Below, in pieces: positions 15,352 to 23,609 of a DNA stretch of 64,000 nt (positions within the stretch are counted from its first letter, which is position 1; every line of letters starts with the position of its first letter). This stretch comes from Planctomycetota bacterium. GTDB lineage: Bacteria; Planctomycetota; UBA1135. A model generated the notes under the pieces. That model was not told where the DNA came from. It did not search any database and saw only the letters and a list, made by a program, of their open reading frames with translations. The position numbers and the translations under genes were made by a program. The stretch spans positions 1 to 64,000 of the forward strand of contig JAJFFC010000012.1 in NCBI GenBank assembly GCA_021776795.1, in the 5' to 3' direction.

Positions 15352-17149
15352 GTAAACGCAAGCCGCGGTGTGCCACGTGGTAGCCGCGGCGTTGCACTTC
15401 TTCGAAGGCCGGGGATCGGGAATCCCACAGCGGGTTGGTGTGGTTGAGGTGTAGAAAATACACCTGCAAGCCCTGCTCCACAAAGGGCTGCCAGCGTGAC
15501 ATGCTGTCGCCAACTCGCGGATGAGGGATCTGACTCATGTCACGGCCAGGCAGTTCGTGGTCATCAAAGAAGGTGGCATCGAGAAGAGCGAAGTCATGTG
15601 CGCCAGCCTCTTGCGCGAACTGTCGCCAATCTTCCCAACGATCAATGTCCGGAATATAAAGCGAACGGCTTGGACCGTGCGCAATCGAGAAGCCATGAGT
15701 GTCAGAAAACTCATCACGGTGGGGGACCGGTAGCGCACGCATGGAAATACCAGCTACCGGGGTGAAGGTTTCCTTCGGAGTAAACACATGCAACTCAATA
15801 TTGCCCAGGTCCACCAGTTGGCTCCACGGTCCTTGCGTGCGCAGAAAATCTGCCATGCGCGCACTACACCAAACCGCCATGCCATCGGCACCCAACACTT
15901 CGCGCCCAAGTTGAGCCAAGCCCAGGTAATGCCCTATATGGGCATGGGTGAGCACAATCGCCTTGGGCATAGTGCCGATGTCTTGAATCTGCTCCGCAAT
16001 ATCCGGCGTGGCATCGATCAGGACCCAATCGCTTTCCCCGATGACCGCAAGGGAGGCAACGCGATGGGAAATCTGTGCAGAAAGTCCACGGCAACATTCC
16101 TTGCTACAGCCTAGTTGCGGGCGGCCTCCGTCTTGCGCTACTCCTAAGACTTGAATGCTCCCTGGAGCGGGGCCAACTGGGGAAGAAAGAGTCTTGGCGA
16201 ACATGCTTAACAGCTCTTCCCGCGTCAGGGAATACTCATGGCCCTGATTAAGCTGCGCCAGGCGATTCATCGTGCCTTGCAGCGTGACGCTGGCTTCGCC
16301 CTGGTTGGGAACCACCATGTAGCGCAGGCGGGGGGCATCGCTGCTCATAGCGTGGAGGAAAGCCAATGCCACGGCATCGGGCTCCTTCATGTTGCTACGA
16401 TCGAGTGGTTGATTCAGAATGCGGTCGAGGCCTTGCTGGTAGAGTGAACCTTCGGTGGTGTATCCATTGGACTTCATGCGCTCCGCCAAGTTGACAAAGA
16501 TGTTCGACTTGAAGTTACCAGGTTCGACCACACTGACTTGCACGCCAAAGGGTTGCAGTTCTTGGGCGAGGGCATCGGTATAGGCTTCGACCGCATGCTT
16601 GCTCATGGTGTAAGGTCCGCCGAAAGGCCAACTCAAAAAGCCGGAGATCGAACTGGTGGTACTCACCCGGCCTTGGCTTTCCATCAACAAGGGCGCAAAG
16701 GCCTGGGTGACGCGGATGGGTCCATACACATTGACGTCAAACTGAAAATCCAAATCCTTTTCGCTGACTTCAAGCATGGGCGCAACCACCGCAACGCCTG
16801 CGTTATTGATCAATCCATACAAGCCGCGCCCACCTTCTTGCACCGTTTGCACCGCCTGTGCAATGTCCTCTTCGATGGTGACATCTAAGCGCACACCTTG
16901 CACATTGTCCAAGGCATCCAGCGCAGCCAAGTCCTTCTCCTTACGCGCACCGGCGTAGACATAGAAACCATGTTCCGCGAAGATTTCCGTAGTGCGGCGG
17001 CCGATGCCTGTGCTCGCTCCGGTAATCAGAACCGCACGTCCATGCCCAAGATTGATCGATGCGGACTCATCCTGCGCCGAGGGGCTCGGCTCCTGCGCGC
17101 AATCCGGAAGGACAAGAAGGGAAAGTGCGAGGGAGATAGCAAGGCACAT
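15338..17149 (-). CDS. Exported SDR oxidoreductase fused to PqqB-like metallo-beta-lactamase fold
   Basis: The protein has 603 residues. A short hydrophobic N-terminus (MCLAISLALSLLVLPDCAQ) suggests export or a lipoprotein, although LPDC is a poor lipobox. Residues about 38-290 are a classical short-chain dehydrogenase: TGASTGIG cofactor loop, NNAG, a catalytic serine region (TTSSISG) and YTMSK. Residues about 330-603 resemble PqqB, a metallo-beta-lactamase fold: VLGVAQDGGRPQLGC, CSKECC, THAHIGHYLGL. The usual HxHxDH Asp is Gly here, and late histidines include HLNHTNPL. Such a fusion is unusual; I infer a two-step periplasmic chemistry but cannot name it. No pqq operon surrounds it. Confidence 0.85.
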   Translation of the reverse strand: MCLAISLALSLLVLPDCAQEPSPSAQDESASINLGHGRAVLITGASTGIGRRTTEIFAEHGFYVYAGARKEKDLAALDALDNVQGVRLDVTIEEDIAQAVQTVQEGGRGLYGLINNAGVAVVAPMLEVSEKDLDFQFDVNVYGPIRVTQAFAPLLMESQGRVSTTSSISGFLSWPFGGPYTMSKHAVEAYTDALAQELQPFGVQVSVVEPGNFKSNIFVNLAERMKSNGYTTEGSLYQQGLDRILNQPLDRSNMKEPDAVALAFLHAMSSDAPRLRYMVVPNQGEASVTLQGTMNRLAQLNQGHEYSLTREELLSMFAKTLSSPVGPAPGSIQVLGVAQDGGRPQLGCSKECCRGLSAQISHRVASLAVIGESDWVLIDATPDIAEQIQDIGTMPKAIVLTHAHIGHYLGLAQLGREVLGADGMAVWCSARMADFLRTQGPWSQLVDLGNIELHVFTPKETFTPVAGISMRALPVPHRDEFSDTHGFSIAHGPSRSLYIPDIDRWEDWRQFAQEAGAHDFALLDATFFDDHELPGRDMSQIPHPRVGDSMSRWQPFVEQGLQVYFLHLNHTNPLWDSRSPAFEEVQRRGYHVAHRGLRLPTKD

Positions 17150-17174
17150 GTGCCTAGCCTAGCGTGTACGCAAG

Positions 17175-19034
17175 CTAGCGCGCGGGCAGCAAATCCTGAG
17201 GCAAGCCAGGTAAGTCAGGGTCAATGGCGTAAGCGCGCATCAAAGATGCCACAGCTTTCTCCTCCCGCCCCTGTTGTCGCTGCAGGCGGCCGAGCTTTTG
17301 CCACAGAATGGCTTGGGTGCCATCGCGGTCCAAGCTGGCCAACAGAGCGGCCTCAGCAGCCACATAATCGTCGGCCTGCGCGGCAAGAAGAAAGCGCAAG
17401 CGCCATGGCCCAGGCGCGGCAGGGAAATCCTGTTCTAGTTGATCCGCCAAAGCGGCGGCTTCGGTCAAAGCGGCTTCCTCGCCACGCGCGATCAACACCA
17501 TAGCCAACTGCTCCATCACTTCACTCTGCTCCCCAGGTTGCGCCAAGGCCTCGCGCAAGGAAGCCTCTGCTGCGGGGTACTGTTCGAGTTGCGCCTCCAA
17601 AATGCCGCGCACCTTGGCCTCTTGTGGTAGCGGCCGATGTTCCGGCAAGCTTTGCAGCGCCTTCAAGTGCTGCGCATTGGGTAATAGGGCGGCTCGCACC
17701 AAGGCCAGCACGGCTTGTTGCTCGGCCAACTCGAGTTCCTGCTCCTGCGCATAGGCAAAGGGGACCCAATCACCACTTGGGCTTTCCAGAAAACGCATTG
17801 GGGACACAGCAGCCGGTGCTTCTTGCACGACACGAATCCAATGGTCTTGGATGCTGACATTCCGTAAATCCAAAGGACGTCGTGCCGGCATATGGCAATC
17901 AATGCAATCCGCGGTTTTGCCTTTGGCCAAGGAAGGTTGCCAAGCAGTCGCCCCATGGTCTTCGACATCGGCATGACAAGTCAAACACCGTTGCACCATG
18001 GCCGAGCGCCCCTCCAAGCGTGGTGGAAGGTGTGCGTCGTGACATGTAGTGCAGGACATCTCGGGAGATCCGGTGAAGCAATCACTTAAAGCCAATCGCC
18101 GCACTTGGCTGACGAAACGCAAATCATCTTTGGCTTCTCGACCCACTAATACTGCGCGCCCCTGCAACAGGTTGTTGCCCGGTATTGGCAATGCCAGGCC
18201 ACCGCCTAAATCCACGCGCGCATCTCCCTCCAAATGACAACGTGCACACAAATCGACTTGCCGCAAAGGGGGCAGGTCGGCAGGGTGCAAAATCTTGGTG
18301 TCGGCAACAAATGCCCCAGTCTGCATCAACTGCACATGCTCGCGACCATCCCCGTGGCAGGTGGCACAGCCGATGGGCTTTGGCAGGAAATCGCCGAGCG
18401 CATCTTGCGGATAAGCCGGCGGTGGACGGTCGGGGGAATGGCACACCAAGCAGTCTTTGCTGATGCCATGGCCAAAGCCAGGTGCCTGCGGGCCCAACTC
18501 CTGCGGCGATGGCGCCCAGCCATGATTGCGGAAGAACTCCAACGGGGCGAAGCGCCAGGCGGGTCCTTCGCGCAGGACCAAACTCAAATCGGCAACGCCC
18601 GCGCCGATGCGAAAGGAACTCGACAGCTTGCGCTGATGGGGAGGCAGGCCTTGCGCTGGAGCTGGGCGCTGTTGGGTCATTTCCAGCTGATTGGGCAAGC
18701 TGCCCGCCTGAACCTGGTAAGCAAAACCAGTTTGCGGGTTCTGCAGCCACGGCGAGGGCAATGACAAGTCATGAGACTTGTCGTCGAGCGGCCCCAAGGC
18801 ATTGGCCATGCCATGCAGCCTCCATTTCGCGGCTTCCCGCGCGTGGCAACTGGCGCAAACCCGGTCCTCAGGCCGAGGCAGTTCGCTCAGCCCCAAGTAA
18901 GCCGAAGCGGCCAAGGACGGCTTGGCCTGAGGGCTTTCCGGTTCGGTTGGCGGCTCCGCTTGGCCACAGCTCACCGCGAGCATGCCAGGGAGCAGGCAAA
19001 CCCAGCCAAGGCTGCGAAGGGGGGAAACCGCCAT
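17175..19034 (-). CDS. Multihaem cytochrome c lipoprotein with C-terminal TPRs
   Basis: The protein has 619 residues from ATG 19034, giving the lipoprotein signal MAVSPLRSLGWVCLLPGMLA-VSC; a longer frame starts at 19091. Seven CxxCH haem motifs are visible (CASCH, CLVCH, CATCH, CARCH, CTTCH, CLTCH, CIDCH), spaced as in cytochrome c554/DmsE-like and NrfB-like proteins. The C-terminal about 200 residues are TPR-like helices (ALAQPGEQSEVMEQLAMVLI, LWQKLGRLQRQQGREEKAVA). It is a periplasmic or outer-membrane-facing electron carrier, perhaps to a terminal reductase or extracellular acceptor. It is divergent from the cupredoxin gene, with about 120 bp between starts. Confidence 0.9.
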   Translation of the reverse strand: MAVSPLRSLGWVCLLPGMLAVSCGQAEPPTEPESPQAKPSLAASAYLGLSELPRPEDRVCASCHAREAAKWRLHGMANALGPLDDKSHDLSLPSPWLQNPQTGFAYQVQAGSLPNQLEMTQQRPAPAQGLPPHQRKLSSSFRIGAGVADLSLVLREGPAWRFAPLEFFRNHGWAPSPQELGPQAPGFGHGISKDCLVCHSPDRPPPAYPQDALGDFLPKPIGCATCHGDGREHVQLMQTGAFVADTKILHPADLPPLRQVDLCARCHLEGDARVDLGGGLALPIPGNNLLQGRAVLVGREAKDDLRFVSQVRRLALSDCFTGSPEMSCTTCHDAHLPPRLEGRSAMVQRCLTCHADVEDHGATAWQPSLAKGKTADCIDCHMPARRPLDLRNVSIQDHWIRVVQEAPAAVSPMRFLESPSGDWVPFAYAQEQELELAEQQAVLALVRAALLPNAQHLKALQSLPEHRPLPQEAKVRGILEAQLEQYPAAEASLREALAQPGEQSEVMEQLAMVLIARGEEAALTEAAALADQLEQDFPAAPGPWRLRFLLAAQADDYVAAEAALLASLDRDGTQAILWQKLGRLQRQQGREEKAVASLMRAYAIDPDLPGLPQDLLPAR

Positions 19035-19152
19035 GAGCGCAGTGTAGAGCGCCCACTGGGTGGGTGCTTCTCCCAAAAAAAGGCAATCCAATAACCCAGA
19101 ACAGCCTGAATTGGCATAGGATTAGGTGGCCCTCTCCGAAAACCGCAACATC

Positions 19153-19830
19153 ATGTCCCTCACACGCCTCTCCCTTGCCAGCCTGTGCGCATTGGCACTC
19201 ACTTCTGCGCCCGCGTTGGCGCAAAACACCCATGTGGTCACCGTATCACCAAGCAATGCCTTGGTTTTCGAAATGCCCGATCTCAACATCAATGTTGGCG
19301 ACACCGTCCTTTGGGTATGGGACGGCTCTGTCCGGCACGATGTCGTTTCCGTAGATGGTGCTTTTCAATCCGCCTTTGTGGTGGCACCGAATACCTTTAG
19401 CGTGACTTTTGACAACGTCTTTTTAGCTGCAAACCCAGTAGCCAACGACTTTTATGCCTACTTCTGTAGCCCACACCAGGGCGCGGGGATGGTCGGCAGT
19501 ATTCAAGTTTTGCCTGAGCGGATTCTCAGCGCCCCTTTGGTCGCTGGTCAATCTGGCACGATTTCCGTGACCGGGGCGAACCCGGGCAACACCGTCATCA
19601 TTGCCTACTCTTTGGCAGGCCCTGGCCCACTCGCCATGGTCTACGGTAGCTTGGCCCTGAGCCCGCCGATCAATCAACTGCCGCCACAAACCGCAGATGG
19701 TTCTGGGGCTGTGAACATTCCCGTCAGCATCCCCCCTGGATTAGCTGGTACCACGGTCTTCTTACACGCCGCAGAAACCTTGGGTGGAGGTAGCGGCATT
19801 TTGACGAACCCAGTTTCGGTAACTCTCTAG
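19153..19830 (+). CDS. Secreted plastocyanin-like cupredoxin (copy 1)
   Basis: The protein has 225 residues from ATG 19153; a GTG at 19126 would extend it without benefit. The signal peptide ends in APALAQ. Residues about 20-125 match the plastocyanin/amicyanin plan: LNINVGDTVLWVWD, first ligand His in SVRHDV, then FCSPHQGAGMVGSIQV giving Cys, His and Met ligands of a type 1 copper site. The rest is the shared C-terminal domain ending in GILTNPVSVTL. It is expected to be an extracytoplasmic electron carrier, plausibly a partner of the adjacent multihaem cytochrome. It is a tandem paralogue of the gene at 19954. Confidence 0.9.
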   Translation: MSLTRLSLASLCALALTSAPALAQNTHVVTVSPSNALVFEMPDLNINVGDTVLWVWDGSVRHDVVSVDGAFQSAFVVAPNTFSVTFDNVFLAANPVANDFYAYFCSPHQGAGMVGSIQVLPERILSAPLVAGQSGTISVTGANPGNTVIIAYSLAGPGPLAMVYGSLALSPPINQLPPQTADGSGAVNIPVSIPPGLAGTTVFLHAAETLGGGSGILTNPVSVTL

Positions 19831-19877
19831 ATAGAAGACCCTAAGCATTCCCCCCGAATGGTCGTCTTGGCGACCTA

Positions 19878-19905
19878 GCCCTGGCTCCGGAGAGCCAGGG
19901 CTTTT
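19878..19905 (+). terminator. Rho-independent terminator between cupredoxin genes
   Basis: A 9-bp perfect stem GCCCTGGCT / AGCCAGGGC has a 6-base loop and four T. It follows the stop at 19830 and separates the two paralogues into different transcripts. Confidence 0.8.
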
Positions 19906-19953
19906 CCTATATGATGGAGGAGCTCCCCCCTCTTTCGAGAACACCTTACGAAC

Positions 19954-20631
19954 ATGAACAACCTTCGCCTTTTTACAGCCAGCCTCGCGGCGGCACTTGC
20001 TTTTTCTGTCCCTAGTCTTGCCCAGAACACCCACGTGGTCCAAGTTGCCCCAAGCGGCTTTTCTTTTGAGCCACAAGATCTCAACGTCAATGTCGGCGAC
20101 ACCGTCCAATGGGTTTGGAATGGTGCAACAGCACACAACGTGAATTCCGATGATGGTGTTTTCTTCTCTGGCTTGCCAACGGTGGCGCCAAACACCTTTA
20201 GTGTCACCTTCGACAACACCTTCCTCGCCGCGAACCCAGTCGCCGGAGACTTCTACGGCTACCACTGTCAGCCTCACCAAGCCTTTGGCATGGTCGGCTC
20301 GATTCAGGTGTTGCCTGCGCGTACGTTGAGCTCGACCTTGGTGGCTGGTGCCACGGGCACCATCACGACTTCAGGGTCCATCCCTGGGAACTCGGTCATC
20401 ATTGCTTATTCCTTCACCGGTGCCGGCACGATTCCCATCATTTACGGCAGCCTGGCCTTGAGCCCACCGATTAACCAGTTGCCGCCCCGCACCGCAGATG
20501 GTTCTGGAGGGGTCACGATTTCGGTCAACGTGCCGATTGGCATGGCCGGATCCACAGTCCACCTGCATGCCGCGGAAATCCTTGGCCCAGGAGATGGCAT
20601 CCTGACCAATCCGCTTAGCGTGACGTTGTAA
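19954..20631 (+). CDS. Secreted plastocyanin-like cupredoxin (copy 2)
   Basis: The protein has 225 residues with a signal peptide ending in PSLAQ. The copper-site residues are His in ATAHNV, then YHCQPHQAFGMVGSIQV (Cys, His, Met). It is the same length as copy 1 and strongly similar across both domains (LNVNVGDTVQWVWN, GSLALSPPINQLPP, GILTNPLSVTL), so it arose by tandem duplication. Extra His and Gln residues before the Cys ligand region (YHCQPHQ against YFCSPHQ) could tune potential. It is an exported electron carrier. It converges with the DUF1080 gene across a shared hairpin. Confidence 0.9.
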   Translation: MNNLRLFTASLAAALAFSVPSLAQNTHVVQVAPSGFSFEPQDLNVNVGDTVQWVWNGATAHNVNSDDGVFFSGLPTVAPNTFSVTFDNTFLAANPVAGDFYGYHCQPHQAFGMVGSIQVLPARTLSSTLVAGATGTITTSGSIPGNSVIIAYSFTGAGTIPIIYGSLALSPPINQLPPRTADGSGGVTISVNVPIGMAGSTVHLHAAEILGPGDGILTNPLSVTL

Positions 20632-20644
20632 GGACTCGCGCCCC

Positions 20645-20679
20645 GGAGGCGACCAAATCTATAGGTCTTGGTCGTCTCC
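20645..20679. terminator. Hairpin between convergent genes
   Basis: GGAGGCGACCAA and TTGGTCGTCTCC form a 12-bp stem (one G-T pair) with an 11-base loop. It begins 14 bases after the cupredoxin stop and spans the stop codon of the convergent DUF1080 gene at 20659. It lacks a T run, so it may block antisense read-through or act as a weak bidirectional terminator. Confidence 0.45.
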
Positions 20680-21486
20680 GAGCGGGCGCACCCAAATATT
20701 CCGGTAGCGCACGGGATTGCCGTGATCCTGTAGCTGAATCGGCCCACGCTCAGGATATGGCTGGTCATAACTAGCCACGCGTCGGTGCAAAGTCGGCCCA
20801 AGAAGCTCCCGGTGCACCTGCACCGCGATGCCGTTATGAATCACGGTCATGACTGCCGGCCGTAACAGCTTGCCTTCAGCGTCGAAGCGTGGACCGCGGA
20901 ACAATATGTCGTAGCTTTGCCATTCCCCAGAAGGGCGACTGGCATTCACTAGAGGCGGCCATTGTCCATAGACCGCGCCCGCGGAGCCATCGACATAGCT
21001 GACGTTGTCGTGGGTATCCAATATCTGGACTTCATAGAGTCCATGTAGGAATACGCCGCTATTGCCCATGCCTTGGGAAGCGCCTTGCGGGTCAGCTGGT
21101 GTGGCCCACTCGACATGGAGTTGGCAATCGCCGAAGGATTCGCGGGTACGGATATCGCCAGTGCCGTTGACCATGGCGATGCCATTTTCGACCACCCATG
21201 CGGCATCCTTTCCGCCCGAAGATTGCCAAGCACCGAGGTCACGACCGTCAAATAACACGATGGCGTCTTGAGGCGGGTCGCCCACCTTGGCAGCGGGAGC
21301 CACCCGAGGCCGTTGCGGCCGTTCCTGGTCATGCACCTTCCACTTCTGGCCTGGAAGCTGAGGGGTATCGCTGTAGCCAGGCTTAGGTTTGACCGGGTCC
21401 TGCGCGGTGATGGGGGTGGACATAAGCAGGCCCAGGGCAATCAGCCCGCAGCCGGCAGCAAGAGGGAGGATGTAGGGGCGGAACAT
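20659..21486 (-). CDS. DUF1080 (3-keto-disaccharide hydrolase-like) secreted protein
   Basis: The protein has 275 residues with a signal peptide (residues 1-28, hydrophobic to TPITAQ). The DUF1080 hallmarks are DAIVLFDGRDLGAWQ, WVVENGIAMVNGTGDIRTRESFGDCQLHVEW, then GNSGVFLHGLYEVQILDT and GPIQLQDHGNPVRYRNIWVRP. The domain has a concanavalin-like beta-sandwich; characterised relatives act on 3-keto glycosides. It is probably a periplasmic glycan-processing enzyme. This family is heavily expanded in planctomycetes, which supports the taxonomic guess. It stands alone here. Confidence 0.9.
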   Translation of the reverse strand: MFRPYILPLAAGCGLIALGLLMSTPITAQDPVKPKPGYSDTPQLPGQKWKVHDQERPQRPRVAPAAKVGDPPQDAIVLFDGRDLGAWQSSGGKDAAWVVENGIAMVNGTGDIRTRESFGDCQLHVEWATPADPQGASQGMGNSGVFLHGLYEVQILDTHDNVSYVDGSAGAVYGQWPPLVNASRPSGEWQSYDILFRGPRFDAEGKLLRPAVMTVIHNGIAVQVHRELLGPTLHRRVASYDQPYPERGPIQLQDHGNPVRYRNIWVRPLGDDQDL

Positions 21487-21521
21487 GCGACCAGCCTAGC
21501 GAAGGGCGGTAGAATCCGTCT

Positions 21522-21989
21522 ATGCAGATTGACATCGGGATTCCTGAAGAGCAGCGCAAAGAGATTGCGGCTGATTTGAGCCTCCTTTTGGCGGACAGCT
21601 ACACGCTGTATCTAAAGACGCATTACTACCACTGGAATGTCGTCGGCCCGATGTTCCAAACGCTGCACTTGATGTTCGAGCAACACTACAACGAACTGGC
21701 AATTGCCGTCGATGTCATTGCGGAGCGGATTCGCGCCCTTGGTGAACTGGCTCCCGGAACCTACCGAGAGTTTGCCGGCATGTCTTCGATTGAGGAAGAC
21801 GAAGAGGTGCCTACCGCCGAAGAAATGATTCGCAACTTGGTGTTGGCCCATGAGCAAGTGGTGCGCACCGCACGCCACGCCATGTCGGCGGCTGAAGATG
21901 CTGGCGATGCCACCTCGGAAGACTTGCTGACCCAGCGCATGGAGTTCAGCGAAAAGACAGCGTGGATGTTGCGTAGCTTGCTGGCTTAG
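21522..21989 (+). CDS. dps: Dps-family ferritin-like protein
   Basis: The protein has 155 residues, a typical Dps subunit. Ferroxidase residues at the dimer interface are present: LYLKTHYYHWNVVGPMF (His), then MFEQHYNELAIAVDVIAERIRALG (Asp/Glu positions). It would form a 12-subunit shell that stores iron, consumes peroxide and protects DNA. There is no long lysine tail at the N-terminus, so DNA binding may be weak. It is divergent from the DUF1080 gene, with only 35 bp between the two starts. Confidence 0.9.
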   Translation: MQIDIGIPEEQRKEIAADLSLLLADSYTLYLKTHYYHWNVVGPMFQTLHLMFEQHYNELAIAVDVIAERIRALGELAPGTYREFAGMSSIEEDEEVPTAEEMIRNLVLAHEQVVRTARHAMSAAEDAGDATSEDLLTQRMEFSEKTAWMLRSLLA

Positions 21990-22993
21990 GCTTTCAGCAC
22001 GCTACTCAAGAGAAGGCCAACAAAGGTGACCACCATGGTCGGAACTAGAACTAGTCCAAGCCACGCGCTGGTGAGCAGGCCGCCGAGGTAGCCTCGACCG
22101 GTGCTGACCTTGAGCGATTGCAAAAAGTATCCCCAAAGCAAAAGCGCAAACGCAATCGTAAGCAGAACTCCCAGAGTGGATGGCAATGGGATTAGGCCAA
22201 CTGCTTTGGCGAAGATCATTGCGGCAAAGAAAAACGCCACAAGGTGCAGGGTGTAGATGAAGTGATCAAAATAAATTAGATTGCGCCGCCAGAACACCAT
22301 TCGCAAAGCCAAGGCGATGATCGGGAGAGCCAAAAATAGGGCCACCGGCAAGTCGGCGAAGATTTGGCGCGTCAGAGCGCGGTTGGCTTGGTCTGCTGGC
22401 ATTTGGTCCAGATGAGCCGCGCCAACCAGGAGCCGTTCCTTCAGCATGTTGCCAAGCCAAGTGGATTGCAGTGGCAGGCCTTGATGGACGACCTCCGTAA
22501 ACGTGCTTGGATTCGCATAGGCCTCCGCCTTGATCTGTTCAGCCAGCTCTTCCGCAGAGATCCCAGCTAAATCTTCCGCGGGCATGTCCGTCATTTCCGA
22601 GAGAAGTTCCTGTGCTGATTCTTCGCGATGGGCCGCGGCATCGTCAGACACACGCACCACGGAATTGGGATTTGTGGTCCAATTCAGGAGAAGAAAGAAC
22701 ACCACTGAGAAAAAGAAGTAGATCTTCAGCGGCGAGAGGTAGCGAGTGCGTCGGCCTTCTCGATAGTCGAGGGTCAGTGCCCCGGGGCGGCGCAGGAGGC
22801 GCCAGATTGTTGGCCAAAGCTTGGCTTCTGCGCCGAGCCAACTATTGAAGAAGTCGGCAATCAGGATGCGGAAATGTCCGCGCGGACTGCGCGTTTTTTG
22901 CCCGCACTTAGGACAAAAGTGGTGCGATGCCGTGGCATGACAATCCATGCACCGCTGAGGACCTTTGGACGACTGGGGGGAGGTCGTCGTCAA
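21986..22993 (-). CDS. DUF3667 membrane protein with N-terminal zinc ribbon
   Basis: The protein has 335 residues. An N-terminal zinc-ribbon pair CMDC...CPKC (residues about 16-34) is followed by the DUF3667 core: RPGALTLDYREGRRTRYLSPLKIYFFFSVVFFLLL. Four or five more hydrophobic segments fill residues 215-335. The role is unknown. It converges with dps, overlapping its end by 4 bases. Confidence 0.85.
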   Translation of the reverse strand: MTTTSPQSSKGPQRCMDCHATASHHFCPKCGQKTRSPRGHFRILIADFFNSWLGAEAKLWPTIWRLLRRPGALTLDYREGRRTRYLSPLKIYFFFSVVFFLLLNWTTNPNSVVRVSDDAAAHREESAQELLSEMTDMPAEDLAGISAEELAEQIKAEAYANPSTFTEVVHQGLPLQSTWLGNMLKERLLVGAAHLDQMPADQANRALTRQIFADLPVALFLALPIIALALRMVFWRRNLIYFDHFIYTLHLVAFFFAAMIFAKAVGLIPLPSTLGVLLTIAFALLLWGYFLQSLKVSTGRGYLGGLLTSAWLGLVLVPTMVVTFVGLLLSSVLKA

Positions 22994-22996
22994 GCT

Positions 22997-23593
22997 TTAC
23001 ATATATGGATTGACGCCTGAGGCGTGATCGGTGGCGTCGTGAATCGCGTTGATTTCCGGCACGCCATTACGCAAGGCCACTTCCACGCCTTGCTTCATGG
23101 TCATGGCTGCAGAGCCACAGCCTTGGCAGCCACCACCCATGGTGATGAACAAATCTTGGTCCGCACTCGCTTGAATCTCGACCCAACCACCATGCGAAGC
23201 TAGGTTGGGATTGAGCTCGCTGTCGATGATCATCTGCGCTTTGTGGCGCATCAGGTCATGGCCTTGCAGGGCATCGAGTGCGCCCTCCTTGACCGGTTCT
23301 CCACCTTCTTGGAGAAAGTTGCGAATCGCGGCGCCGGCGGAGCGTGCAATCACTCTCCAATCCTCAGGCACCGAGGCCATGGTGATCATGACTTCGGCAT
23401 CGGAAAAACGTACACCTTTGAGGTTATCTACCTCGGTCAGGAGGCGCGCTGCCAAGGGTGCCCATTCAGCGGCCCATGTGGCGTCACTCACGTAGAGCGT
23501 GCCGACATAAACGGGGCGCTCGACCCGAAACAGGCAATTGGTGGGGATGACCTGGGGTTCGGCGGTGATGCGGATTTGTGGTTGCTCAGTCAT
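22997..23593 (-). CDS. NifU-like (NfuA-type) Fe-S scaffold protein
   Basis: The protein has 198 residues from ATG 23593 (MTEQPQIRIT); the open frame extends upstream to 23797 but the added sequence is unlike protein. Residues 1-90 resemble the Nfu N-terminal domain (FRVERPVYVGTLYVSD, LLTEVDNLKGVRFSD). Residues about 125-190 are the NifU C-terminal domain with the cluster-binding CQGC in MGGGCQGCGSAAMTMKQGVE. It probably holds and transfers a 4Fe-4S cluster. It is followed after 3 bases by the DUF3667 gene and lies just downstream of the carbamoyltransferase, so the three may share a transcript. Confidence 0.85.
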   Translation of the reverse strand: MTEQPQIRITAEPQVIPTNCLFRVERPVYVGTLYVSDATWAAEWAPLAARLLTEVDNLKGVRFSDAEVMITMASVPEDWRVIARSAGAAIRNFLQEGGEPVKEGALDALQGHDLMRHKAQMIIDSELNPNLASHGGWVEIQASADQDLFITMGGGCQGCGSAAMTMKQGVEVALRNGVPEINAIHDATDHASGVNPYM

Positions 23594-23609
23594 GACATGT
23601 TCCTGTAGG

